Source of the DNA: Ostrinia nubilalis
Taxonomy: Eukaryota > Arthropoda > Insecta > Lepidoptera > Crambidae
Assembly: GCF_963855985.1 (NCBI RefSeq)
Contig: NC_087095.1
Span: 3,606,001-3,670,000, forward strand
DNA length: 64,000 nucleotides
Reading direction: 5' to 3'
Position 1 is the stretch's first letter, and each line of letters opens with the position of its first letter. The notes beneath the pieces are model-generated. The model searched no databases, was not told the origin of the DNA, and was given only the letters and a program-made list of their open reading frames with translations. Made by a program: the position numbers and the translations under genes. This document shows, one piece after another, positions 23,994 through 33,100 of the stretch.

Positions 23994-24787
23994 TATTTTA
24001 GTGTAACGAATTTTACCTAAGTTAATTTTTTGTGATAATTAGTTTTTTGTGATTTTCTCGAAAATAGGGATGAATAAGGGTCTAAAAACTGAGTAATAAT
24101 ATCGCCCACGTTGTCATCTATCATCTCTCATTCATGGTTTGTTAAAGATCGCCCAAGATGTCAACTAAAACACGCAGTTTTCATTAAAAAAAATACCTTT
24201 TAAAAATACGTCAAAATAGCCAAGCTAGAAGTTTTTAGGCACTCATTTTAACACACAGATTAAGATAAAGGTATAAGATAATACATTAATAAGTAATAAC
24301 ATAAAACCAGTGAACGAAATTGGATAAATTGACAATACAAACAGAAGTCAGAAAATCCATGATTTTGACTTTGTTCACTTTACGGTCGCACCACATAACT
24401 ATGATAGTAGATCATGACTTGATATTAGTGATATTTGATAGAATGAAGTCTCATCTTTCAATTTATATGCAAATCAATCTTGTTTTAAGTAGTTGCATTT
24501 AAAGCACCATGTCCAACACCTTGTATGGGCTCGATCCACCGTGCGCCGTGCTGATCGTGCATTCACAAAAATATCTAATAGTAAAACGAATTGCGCGCGG
24601 TGTTTGTGCGTTTAATTAGATTGACAAAAGTTATACAAAAATAAGTATGCTATTTATTATACACAGTGTAGTTACGTTAAGTAGGTTTAGTACAGATACA
24701 TATTTATAATATTTTTACAATTATATTAATTTAAGATAAACTATGAAAAATATATATTAACTTAATTTTAAGAGGTTAAACGCCACA

Positions 24788-24801
24788 TCACCCCCCTCCA
24801 G
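24788..24801 (-). promoter_or_regulatory. Gypsy-1 polypurine tract
   Basis: On minus, CTGGAGGGGGGTGA directly abuts the 3' LTR (TGTGGCG...). A G/A-rich tract here primes plus-strand DNA synthesis in LTR retroelements. Confidence 0.8.
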
Positions 24802-24809
24802 AGACCGGG

Positions 24810-25349
24810 TTACGGGCGATAATAATCTGGGAAACGTACTTTACGTCCTGACCGTGTCGTTCTAATATTATTATCTTGTTCGGTTTCAGGAGTAGTTTTT
24901 TGCCCTTGATAATCTGGGGATGTCTTGGTCTCGGGGTGTATCTCGCGAAGTGAATATGTGGGTTTGACCCGATCGATCGAGACGGTCGCTGGTTTCCCAT
25001 TAATTATGATTTTAAAAATCTTGTCTCCTCGCTCTAGTACTTCATGGGGGCCAGTATAAGCCGGTTGAAATGATCCGTGAGGTGTATTGTCCCTAAGAAA
25101 TACGTGTTTGCAAGTAGCCAGGTCTTTGAATACGAAGACTGGGTATTTGGCTATGTGTCGGGAAGCAGGAGCTGGGAGCAAGTTGCGTGCGAACTGACGT
25201 ATTCTATGAGTGAAATCGGTCAAGTCCGGTACGTTGTCAGTTTGGTGCTCAAAAAATTCTCCTGGTAGGCGTAGGGTCTCACCATAAACTAGCTCGGCTG
25301 GTGATGCGTGGAGGTCTTCTTTGTGTGTAGCCCGTATACCTAGCAGCAC
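24810..25349 (-). pseudogene. Gypsy-1 integrase C-terminal tail, out of frame
   Basis: 179 codons whose product is the C-terminal part of Gypsy integrase (after [20 protein letters not shown]) with a GPY/F-like module (GPHEVLERGDKIFKI, then VSIDRVKP). It overlaps the end of the main pol frame in another frame. The natural protein would run from one frame into the other, and a single missing base around 25340-25372 separates them. The catalytic core lies upstream and is unaffected; the tail, which contributes to integration-site choice in this family, is lost from the translated product. Sequencing error is the alternative. Confidence 0.85.
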
Positions 25350-27904
25350 CAGCGGGAGGACTCCACCCAGTTACTATTGGCGTGACAGGTAATAGCGGCC
25401 TTCAACTGTCGATGGAATCTCTCGACTAGCCCATTACAGGCCGGGTGATAGGCGGTGGTACGGCGACGTTGGAATCCTGCTAGCTCGGCTAAGCGGTTAA
25501 AGAGCGTGGATTCAAATTGTCGGCCTCTGTCTGTGACGATTTCAGTAGGACAACCGAAGCGAGCTATCCAGCCTTGAACAAGTGCTCTTGCTACGGTCTC
25601 TGCCGTTATGTCCTGCAACGGTATTGCCTCAGGCCAGCGCGTGAAACGGTCGACAATTGTAAGGCAGTAGTGATAACCTTGGGATGGTGGCAGGGGTCCG
25701 ATTAGATCAATGTGGATCTTCGTGAATCTGGTACGCGGGAGTTTGAACGTGCCAAGTGGAGAATGAACATGGCGGGTAACCTTTGCACGTTGACAGGCGA
25801 TGCAGGCGCGTGTCCATTCGCGGCAGTCTCTCCTTACTCCGGGCCAAACGAAGCGTTCTGTGACCATCTTCGTCGTAGCTGTCGCCCCCGGATGATTGAG
25901 GGAGTGTATGCTCTCGAAAACCTGTTTACGCATTTCTTTCGTGACGTAAGGTCGTAAAGTCTCACTACTTTCATCGCAGTATAGTTCAGAGCTCAATCCC
26001 GGCAGTTTAACCTTTTTTAGGCGTAACGACGTCGTGTTGTCGAGGAGTAGCTGGAGTTCTGGATCGGAAAGTTGTGATTTGGCTAGTTGGGCAATGTCAA
26101 CGGGCTGAACGATCTCGTTTACCCGTGAAAGAGCATCAGCTACAACGTTATCCTTACCAGAAATATGTCTGATGTCCGTGGTAAACTGCGAGATGTAGTC
26201 CAGGTGTCTGAACTGTCTTGGTGAGCAATTCTCTTTTCTGTTATGAAATGCGTAACAGATGGGTTTATGGTCGCAATAGACGGTGAAGTGACGAGCTTCC
26301 ACCATGTGCCTGAAGTATTTGATCGACTCGTATACAGCAAGCAGTTCTCGGTCGTATGGGGAATACTTCTGTTGTGTGGTGTTCAACTTGCGGGAGAAGA
26401 ATGCGAGTGGCTCCCATAAACCGTCTCGTTGTTGCTGCAACGCGCCGCCAATTGCAGAGTCAGAGGCATCTGTAACGATGGCTAGTCTGGCTTCGCAGTT
26501 AGGATGTGCTAGCAGTGTTGCTCGGCATAGACTCTCTTTACATTTGGCAAAGGCGTCGTGTTCTGCTTTGGAGAAACTTACGGGGTGTGAGCCCTTGACC
26601 GAGCCGGTGAGGAGTGCGTTGAGGGGTGCTTGGTGCTCAGCTGCGTCAGGTATAAATCGCCTGTAAAAGTTGATCATGCCCAGAAATCTTCGTAACTCTC
26701 TCACGGTTTTTGGGGTCGGATAGGATTGGATGGCTTCCACCTTCTCAGGTAGGGGCATTGTACCGGCGGCAGAAATACGGTAGCCGAGGAAAGTGACCTG
26801 AGATACGCCGAACACGCACTTATTAGTGTTGATGACCATGCCATACTGTTGAAGTCTGGAGAAGAGCTGGCGTAGGTGGGCCTCGTGGGTACTCTGGTCC
26901 TTCGAAAAGACCAGGAAATCGTCCAGGTAGGCGTAGCAAAAATCTAGTCCCCTCAGCATCTCGTCGACGAATCGCTGGAATGTCTGCCCGGCATTTCGAA
27001 GTCCGAACGTCATGAACGGAAATTCGTATAGACCGAATGGCGTGGTGATAGCGGTCTTCGGGATATCGTCGATGAAGACGGGGATCTGGTTGTAAGCTTT
27101 TACCAAATCGATAGTGGAAAAGACCTGGCATCCGGAAAGACTGTGAGAGAAGTCGTGGATGTGGCGGATGGGGTACCTGTCGGGAATGGTTCTGGCATTA
27201 AGCATCCTGTAGTCGCCGCAGGGGCGCCATCCGCTGTCCTTCTTAGGGGCCAGGTGTAATGGGGAAGACCATGGTGACTCGGAAGGTCTGGCGGTGCCGT
27301 TCTTGAGCATCGAGTCAAACTCTTCCTTGGCAATTTTTAGTTTGTCAGGTGCCAGCCGACGCGGTGTACTGCAAATAGGTGGGCCAGGTGTGGTGCGAAT
27401 ATGATGCACCGTGTTATGAGCCGGCGTGCGGAGTATACCAGAAGGACGGGTGATGTCTGGGTATTCCCGTAGTATGTCGTGGTATACAGAGGCACCGGTA
27501 ATTACCTTGACCGAGGAAATCGCATCTGTTGAGCTGGCAGGCGAAGCCTGGGTCGCGAGCGTAGTGTTGTTGTCGATGAGGCGTTGATGTCTACAATCTA
27601 CAATCAGATTATAAAAAGATAAAAAATCAACACCTATTATCGGCTTCGTAACATCGGCTACTATGAATCGCCAAGCAAAGTCGCGGCGTAGGCCTAGGTT
27701 TAGAACGAGATGTGCGTAACCGTAGGTATTTATTGTAGATCCGTTCGCTGCGCATAGTTGGTAATTTGTCGGTAGACGTCGCTCCTTTAATGCAGACCGT
27801 GGGAAAACGCAGAGGTCGCTACCAGTATCGACCAGAAACTGCACTTTCGTCCGGTGGTCCGTGACAAACAAGCGACCGGAGCTAGGGCGGGCGTTAGTCG
27901 CCAT
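25340..27904 (-). CDS. pol: Gypsy-1 Pol (PR-RT-RNase H-IN), 854 codons
   Basis: Domains in order: aspartic protease (Asp-Thr-Gly at 26-28); reverse transcriptase (~175-370, active site YLDD at 326-329); RNase H (~470-590, VTDAS with Asp 479); integrase zinc finger (H667/H671...C701/C704) and DDE core (D733, D792, E828). Start ATG overlaps the gag stop by one base (TAATG), so Pol may be made by termination-reinitiation or by another coupled mechanism. The frame ends 26 residues after the catalytic Glu because of a frameshift; the missing tail is at 24810-25349. Function: copying element RNA to DNA and integrating it. Confidence 0.93.
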   Translation of the reverse strand: MATNARPSSGRLFVTDHRTKVQFLVDTGSDLCVFPRSALKERRLPTNYQLCAANGSTINTYGYAHLVLNLGLRRDFAWRFIVADVTKPIIGVDFLSFYNLIVDCRHQRLIDNNTTLATQASPASSTDAISSVKVITGASVYHDILREYPDITRPSGILRTPAHNTVHHIRTTPGPPICSTPRRLAPDKLKIAKEEFDSMLKNGTARPSESPWSSPLHLAPKKDSGWRPCGDYRMLNARTIPDRYPIRHIHDFSHSLSGCQVFSTIDLVKAYNQIPVFIDDIPKTAITTPFGLYEFPFMTFGLRNAGQTFQRFVDEMLRGLDFCYAYLDDFLVFSKDQSTHEAHLRQLFSRLQQYGMVINTNKCVFGVSQVTFLGYRISAAGTMPLPEKVEAIQSYPTPKTVRELRRFLGMINFYRRFIPDAAEHQAPLNALLTGSVKGSHPVSFSKAEHDAFAKCKESLCRATLLAHPNCEARLAIVTDASDSAIGGALQQQRDGLWEPLAFFSRKLNTTQQKYSPYDRELLAVYESIKYFRHMVEARHFTVYCDHKPICYAFHNRKENCSPRQFRHLDYISQFTTDIRHISGKDNVVADALSRVNEIVQPVDIAQLAKSQLSDPELQLLLDNTTSLRLKKVKLPGLSSELYCDESSETLRPYVTKEMRKQVFESIHSLNHPGATATTKMVTERFVWPGVRRDCREWTRACIACQRAKVTRHVHSPLGTFKLPRTRFTKIHIDLIGPLPPSQGYHYCLTIVDRFTRWPEAIPLQDITAETVARALVQGWIARFGCPTEIVTDRGRQFESTLFNRLAELAGFQRRRTTAYHPACNGLVERFHRQLKAAITCHANSNWVESSRWCC

Positions 27905-28749
27905 TACCGTCCGCCCGACGCGTTTCCCGCCTTATAGTCGCACGGTTTAACACATTTGTTCGCTTTAGCCCCGTGCGTTGCGTGGTACCAGCATATAGGG
28001 TACTTATTGTAGCTCGACTGGGACCTGTTGGAGCGGGAGCGGTCACGGGAGCGGTGAGCGGCTCTCGCTGTGGGTCTGGAGCGCGAGTGATCTTGGGCGG
28101 TTGTGAGGGCTTGCACTTGTTTGGTTAGCGCTGCGACCTGTTGCACTAGGGTATCCAATGTGCTGCTGCTGGCTGCGGTGGCTGACGACATGGCTGCTAC
28201 GTGTGGGCTGGATGGCACTACGTCATGGATCCGATCGGCGAGATCAGCCAGGGCCTCGAGTGACGTCGAGGGCTGCGACGCGACGATGGTCTGCGTAGTG
28301 CTGGGAAGTCGGCTGGTCCAAATTGTCCTCAGGAACTCCTCAGGGACGTCGGGGCCGGCCAGGTTTTGCAGGTGCCGCAGGAACTGCGATGGTTTGCGGT
28401 CTCCCAGCTCTTCGTGGACGAGGAGCTGCTTGACTTTTTTGTCCCTGGACGCCGAAAGCCTCTTGATGAGCTCTGTCTTCAGCTTCTCGAATTTGCCGGT
28501 AGTTGGTGGGTTGGTTATTATGTCCTCAACCTCCCCTGCATACTGCTGGTCGAGTTGGCCAATTACATAATAAAATTTGGTTGCGTCTGATGTGATTCCG
28601 GATATCAGGAATTGACCTTCTATTTGAGCGAACCAAATTGCTGGTTTTTCTGGCCAAAATGGGGGTATTCGCACACCAACTTTAAAAATTTCACTGGGCG
28701 CGGCTGCACTCTGCTCCGAAGCGTCTTGGAATGTTTCCTTGCTCGTCAT
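27904..28749 (-). CDS. gag: Gypsy-1 Gag, 281 codons, CHCC zinc motif
   Basis: Structural capsid protein. The N-terminal half is a Gag-like helical domain ([20 protein letters not shown] onward). The C-terminal basic region ([12 protein letters not shown]) is followed by a zinc motif with Cys-x2-His-x9-Cys-x3-Cys ([18 protein letters not shown]). That CHCC form marks the CsRn1 clade; most Gypsy elements have CCHC. The start codon is only 11 nt from the primer-binding site, so there is almost no 5' untranslated leader between them. Ends TAA, overlapping pol ATG. Confidence 0.92.
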   Translation of the reverse strand: MTSKETFQDASEQSAAAPSEIFKVGVRIPPFWPEKPAIWFAQIEGQFLISGITSDATKFYYVIGQLDQQYAGEVEDIITNPPTTGKFEKLKTELIKRLSASRDKKVKQLLVHEELGDRKPSQFLRHLQNLAGPDVPEEFLRTIWTSRLPSTTQTIVASQPSTSLEALADLADRIHDVVPSSPHVAAMSSATAASSSTLDTLVQQVAALTKQVQALTTAQDHSRSRPTARAAHRSRDRSRSNRSQSSYNKYPICWYHATHGAKANKCVKPCDYKAGNASGGR

Positions 28750-28760
28750 CTTGTGTTCTA

Positions 28761-28771
28761 CGGGGTCACCA
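28761..28771 (-). promoter_or_regulatory. Gypsy-1 primer-binding site, tRNA-Trp
   Basis: On minus, TGGTGACCCCG begins one base after the 5' LTR end. It is complementary to the 3' end of tRNA-Trp including CCA, the primer used by the CsRn1 clade. Confidence 0.88.
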
Positions 28772-29317
28772 GTGTGGTAAGTGTCTATTGTTATGTGTGT
28801 AGTAAGGGCGTTTATAAATCACAGTAGTCTTAGGAAAACACCAAACAGTTTATTGACGTCACACACAGAATAACTGTCCACAATAAGAAGGAGTAAGAAG
28901 TAGATAGATAACAAGGTCACAGTAGAATATCGAAACAGAAATTTACATAAAACTAACTAGGTCACGAATGTATTAAGCGCGCGCGCAATGTTTTTATGCA
29001 AAATCGACAGCTGACTAAGATCGACTGGCGCGCGTCAGGCGAACGCGGCGGCTGCGGCGGGGGGCGTTCATCCACGGAACCGGTCGGCCCGACCGCCGCC
29101 GCTCGCGCCGTGCTGATCGTGCATTCACAAAAATATCTAATAGTAAAACGAATTGCGCGCGGTGTTTGTGCGTTTAATTAGATTGACATAAGTTATACAA
29201 AAATAAGTATGCTATTTATTATACACAGTGTAGTTACGTTAAGTAGGTTTAGTACAGATACATATTTATAATATTTTTACAATTATATTAATTTAAGATA
29301 AACTATGAAAAATATAT

Positions 29318-29537
29318 TGTAGCGAATCCCGAGGGAAAGTACTTTTTTAAAAAGACAAAAATGACTTCGCACTGATTTTAATAAGAAAACAAAAATTACA
29401 ATCAAAAATAATTAACACACAAAATACAAAATCCGAGAGCTCCGATCGCAGCGACGGCTGAAGCCAAAGTGAGCCCGAGTCGCACTGCGCGCTGGCTTAT
29501 ATAGGGACGGTCCCCGCAAATCTTCGCATCTCCTACA
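29318..29537 (-). repeat. Gypsy-2 3' LTR, 220 bp
   Basis: Contains TATA-like 'tatataagcc' on minus (29496-29505 region), expected promoter position, and begins/ends TG...CA. One substitution relative to the 5' LTR. Confidence 0.95.
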
Positions 29538-29580
29538 CGGCCTCTCCTGACAGGAGACCGTCCTCGGTCTCCTTCTTCTT

Positions 29581-29826
29581 TCAGTCCAGCAGTGGCATGG
29601 ACAGTCCCGGACCGCTGGGTTGGGGTCCACCAACGGCGTGGCTAGTGCTTGAGGCACCTGCCAGCCCTTGTAGCCCAGACGTAGATGGTTGCTTCCCGTC
29701 GTCCGAAGGTAGACCAGAAGCTCGGACGGAAGGTGATTCCGGGCTCAGGTCTCCGACTTGGTCTTCACGAGACTGTGCGGCCACAGTCTCAAGCTCTTCA
29801 TTTTCGCTGTCTGCACCTGTGTTAAA
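29581..29826 (-). CDS. Small sense open frame downstream of Gypsy-2 gag-pol, possibly spliced
   Basis: In the 3' region, same strand as gag-pol, an open frame runs for about 80 codons to a stop at 29581. It can start at a splice acceptor (...TTTAACACAG at about 29827) or at an internal ATG (67 codons, 29784). The product is acidic and Ser/Pro/Gly-rich (DSENEELETVAAQSREDQ, then VGDLSPESPSVRASG), with no recognised domain and no membrane segment or signal peptide, so it is not an Env. An accessory protein made from a spliced RNA is possible; chance in a GC-richer stretch is the alternative. Confidence 0.3.
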   Translation of the reverse strand, partial: FNTGADSENEELETVAAQSREDQVGDLSPESPSVRASGLPSDDGKQPSTSGLQGLAGASSTSHAVGGPQPSGPGLSMPLLD

Positions 29827-29941
29827 TTAAGCGAAAACATTTAAGACATAAACTCACGTATCGATAAGTTTTACAACGCTTAACATCCCACACATAAGAC
29901 GCGTCCGCCATATAAATAGGATGCGAAACGTCGCTAGGGTA

Positions 29942-30139
29942 GATTAAGTCATAGGCACGACGTTAGCGTAACTTAATCACGGCTCAAGTCATAGGCACGA
30001 CGTTAGCGTAACTTAGCCCGGCGAGACAGAGGCACGACGTTAGCATGTCCGCCCCCAATTGTTAGGAAAGAGGCACGACGTTAGCGTTCCCCAACAATTG
30101 CACAATCCAGTAAGGAAGCACTACGTTAGCTATTACTGG
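29942..30139 (-). ncRNA. Array of five stem-loops with conserved loop, Gypsy-2 3' UTR
   Basis: Five consecutive hairpins. Plus-strand stem arms: 29942-29949/29971-29978 (8 bp, perfect); 29981-29989/30011-30018 (8 bp, one bulge); 30020-30028/30046-30053 (8 bp, one bulged A); 30056-30068/30087-30100 (12 bp with a small internal loop); 30107-30113/30133-30139 (7 bp, perfect). Each loop contains GCACGACGTTAGC (the last has GCACTACGTTAGC). Stem sequences differ yet remain paired, so structure and loop appear selected. The array starts 3 nt downstream of the gag-pol stop in sense orientation. Packaging, dimerisation, RNA export or translation control are possible roles; none is shown. Confidence 0.7.
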
Positions 30140-30142
30140 AGT

Positions 30143-33100
30143 CTATCCAAAGAATAGTTCACAAACCACTCTTAGATAGCCAGGCATCTTACCATCAAAG
30201 TAAGCAGCACACACATCAGGAGTCCATTCTCCGCGCCATGCGACCATGTACTCCGCTGCTGCCTGCGTCGACTTCCCATAGGAGCCGGCCAGGAGTTGCA
30301 GCTCGTAGCGCCCGTGCGGGAGAACCTTCACCACGCGATATGGGCCGCGCATGCCGGAGTCCAACTTCCCCGTTGATTGAGCTTGCTTCTTAACAAAAAC
30401 CAAAGAATTTAGTTCAAAACCTCGAGGCGCCTTTCTGCCTTGGTTTACATAGGCGTCTTGAGTCTGCTGGTTTCGCCTGAGACGCTCCGACGCCCTCTGC
30501 CGACTCATCTCGCGTAGAGCCTCCCTGTTCGGGCTGGACCCGTCGAGTGCCACATCACGCACTAGGCTTCGGAGAAGAGGTGTTGCCGCATCAATGCCCA
30601 CCAGAAGATTGAGCGCAGAATATTGAGTCGTCCTATGTCGAGTGATATTCAGGACCAACTGCAGCTTCCAAATAACATTTGGCCACCGTTGCTGTCTATG
30701 ATTTGCTTCGATGCGAATCATGTTCAATACCGTCCGGCAGTAGCGTTCGACCTGCCCATTGGACTGGTGCATTTCGGGTGTGATTAGATGTACCTCACAC
30801 CCCATATCCTTGACCCAATCCAGAAATTCAGTACTTTGGAACATGCGACCTCTATCCGCAACAATCAATTTGGGAGACCCGAATAATGAAATGGCGTTCG
30901 TAACATGACGCTTTAATTCGTTAGAGTCTTGTCGATACATTGGGTACAACAGGGTGTACTTGGAAAAAGCGTCAATCACTATGAGAACGTATCGGTAACC
31001 ATCTACTTCGGGGAGCGGTCCTAGAGCATCCATATGGACTGTCTCGAAAGGTACGTCTGGTTTTTCCCAAGAGGTAATGGGCTGTAATGGAGCCCGTGGG
31101 ACTTTTTTATGCGAAATACACACCAAACAGTGCGCGATATATTTTTGGGCAAAACTACGCAACCCGGGAAACCAGAAATGTTTAGTAACAAGGTCAACCG
31201 TCTTTTCAACTCCGGGATGTTCGTGCTCATCGTGAAACACGCGCAATAGGCTAAGTCTGTGCCCTTTAGGGATATAGCACAGAAGTCGAGAAGGTTCACC
31301 AGTAGGTGTATGTCTAACATAGAGAATGTCATTCTTAACGACATATCTACTCGCATCCAACTGACCATCATGTAGTTGCTGGATGAGAGTTCGGGTTTCC
31401 TCGTCGGAAGCCTGAGCAATCTGCGCCCAGTTCAGTGGCTTCTGAACCGTACACACATTGACCGGGTTCCGACTGAGATAATCGGCGTGCGACATTAGTG
31501 AACCCTTCCGATAGTCCAAATCGAAGTCAAAATCCTGCAGGTACACCCACCACCGAGCCACCCGCGGGAGCAAATCCTTTTTCCGCTTGGTAAGTTTTAA
31601 TGCGTTACAATCGGTGACTACGGTGAAGTGCACACCCACAAGATAATGCCTGAAGTTTTGTAAGGCTTTGACCACCGCAAGAGTCTCCAGCTCATACGAG
31701 TGGTACTTACTTTCAGCTCCCTGCGCTAGCTTACTATAGTAAGCAACCACTCGCTTGTGACCACCCTCGTGCACCTGCAGAAGAACGGCCCCGTAGCCGA
31801 TGGAACTTGCATCGGTATGCACCTCAATTGGTAACGAAGGGTCGTAAATCGCAAGTACGGGCTCACTAGTCAGACACTCGATGATCTCTTTGCGGGCAGC
31901 CTGCTGCTCAGGGCCCCAATTGAATGCTACGTCCTTACGCGTCAGAGCCGCTATACAAGCCGTCTTTTGAGCGAAACCGGGTATATACCTCCTAAAATAG
32001 CTGGCTAAGCCCATAAACTGACGGACTTGTTTCACGTTTTTCGGCTCGTCGGCTTCCGTCAAAGCCCTAACTTTGTCAACGCTCGGCCGCACCTGACCTT
32101 CACTGATACTACGGCCTAAATACTCAATCGTGGGTGAGAGGAAGGAGCATTTCTTAAGGTTGATAGAAAAACCCGCATCAGTCAAAGTTTTAAGTACTTT
32201 ACGCAAAATAACTAACCCCTGATCTACTGTCTGACTTAGGATCAGAACATCATCAATGTAGACGAGGATTTCACCAGATTCTATATGTTCCCGGAGCGTT
32301 TTGGCGATAATTCGCTGATAGACGACCGGAGCATTTGCAAGACCATACGGCATTTTCAAGTATTCGTAATGCCCCTCGGGCGTTACGAAGCCAGTTAGAG
32401 GAACGGACTCCTTATCCATAGGAATCTGATGAAACCCTGTCGCCATGTCTAGGCTTGTAAAATATTTGTTTCGTCCTAGCCGGTCTATATGGTCATCGAT
32501 TCTCGGCAATGGAAAACGGTCCTTCACGGTCACGTCATTCAACCTCCGAAAATCGACGCACATTCGATCGGAGCCGTCCTTCTTTTTGACAAGAAGAATC
32601 GGGCTGGCATAATCAGATTCCGACTCCTGAATGATCCCTTTTGCCGATAAGTCCTTGACTATCTCCCGAACACGAAGTGTTTCCGCGTGGGAAAGGCGAT
32701 ACGGCCTATAGTTAACTGGGGTGTCACTCTTCAGTCTGATGGCCATGCTACCAGTGTTCACGGTAGAAGTAGCTGTACCGGATATTAAAAATTGAGAAAA
32801 CTCATCTATTATTGCCAACAATTGTTGCAATTCATTTTCAACAAGAGGTGTGTTCACAGGAACAGAAACATCAGACTGAATAGTCATTACCCTATCTGGC
32901 TCGATATTTTCTCTCGTAAGGAGTTGGCGGTCGCGCGTGCGAATATAACGAACGCCCTCTCTATTGAGCACGTCTGTACCAACTATAACCGGCGTGTTCA
33001 TGTACTCAGACGCAACTACGAACATGTCAACTTCGAGAGTTATACCGTCAAATTCGATTGGCAAAGTCACGTAAGAGGTACTTTCGATTTCTTGACTACC

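Larger units (their letters stand above)
22858..24543. mobile_element. Transib-like element, 1,686 bp
   Basis: The ends are CACACTGGATCGAGCCCATA and, on the opposite strand, CACGGTGGATCGAGCCCATA; inverted similarity continues to about 35 bp ('...ttggacat'). The element is flanked by an exact 5-bp duplication CGCCG (22853-22857 and 24544-24548), confirmed by the uninterrupted sister LTR. Transib elements, relatives of the RAG1 recombinase, have CAC-starting heptamer-like ends and 5-bp CGNCG-type duplications. The heptamers CACACTG and CACGGTG are close to the CACAGTG recombination signal. No full transposase is visible; probably non-autonomous. Confidence 0.8.
22520..24787 (-). repeat. Gypsy-1 3' LTR, interrupted by Transib-like element
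   Basis: The LTR pieces are 22520-22857 and 24549-24787; removing the insertion and its 5-bp duplication gives exactly 577 bp, equal to the other LTR. Differences from the other LTR that I saw are one base in 'actggcgMgcgtc' and one in 'ttgacaWaagtt'. Confidence 0.92.

Noticed and set aside
28103..28590. 155-codon plus-strand frame
   Set aside because: Antisense shadow of Gypsy-1 gag in a GC-richer stretch.
29581..29784. Envelope gene of an errantivirus-like element
   Set aside because: No signal peptide, furin-like site or membrane segment; only about 70-80 acidic, Ser/Pro-rich residues.
29938..30140. Regularly repeated 13-nt core could suggest a CRISPR-like array
   Set aside because: Spacing is uneven, the 'spacers' are the paired stem arms, and the sequence is inside an insect retrotransposon.
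31021..31419. 132-codon minus frame within Gypsy-2
   Set aside because: Alternative frame of the integrase region; no independent features.
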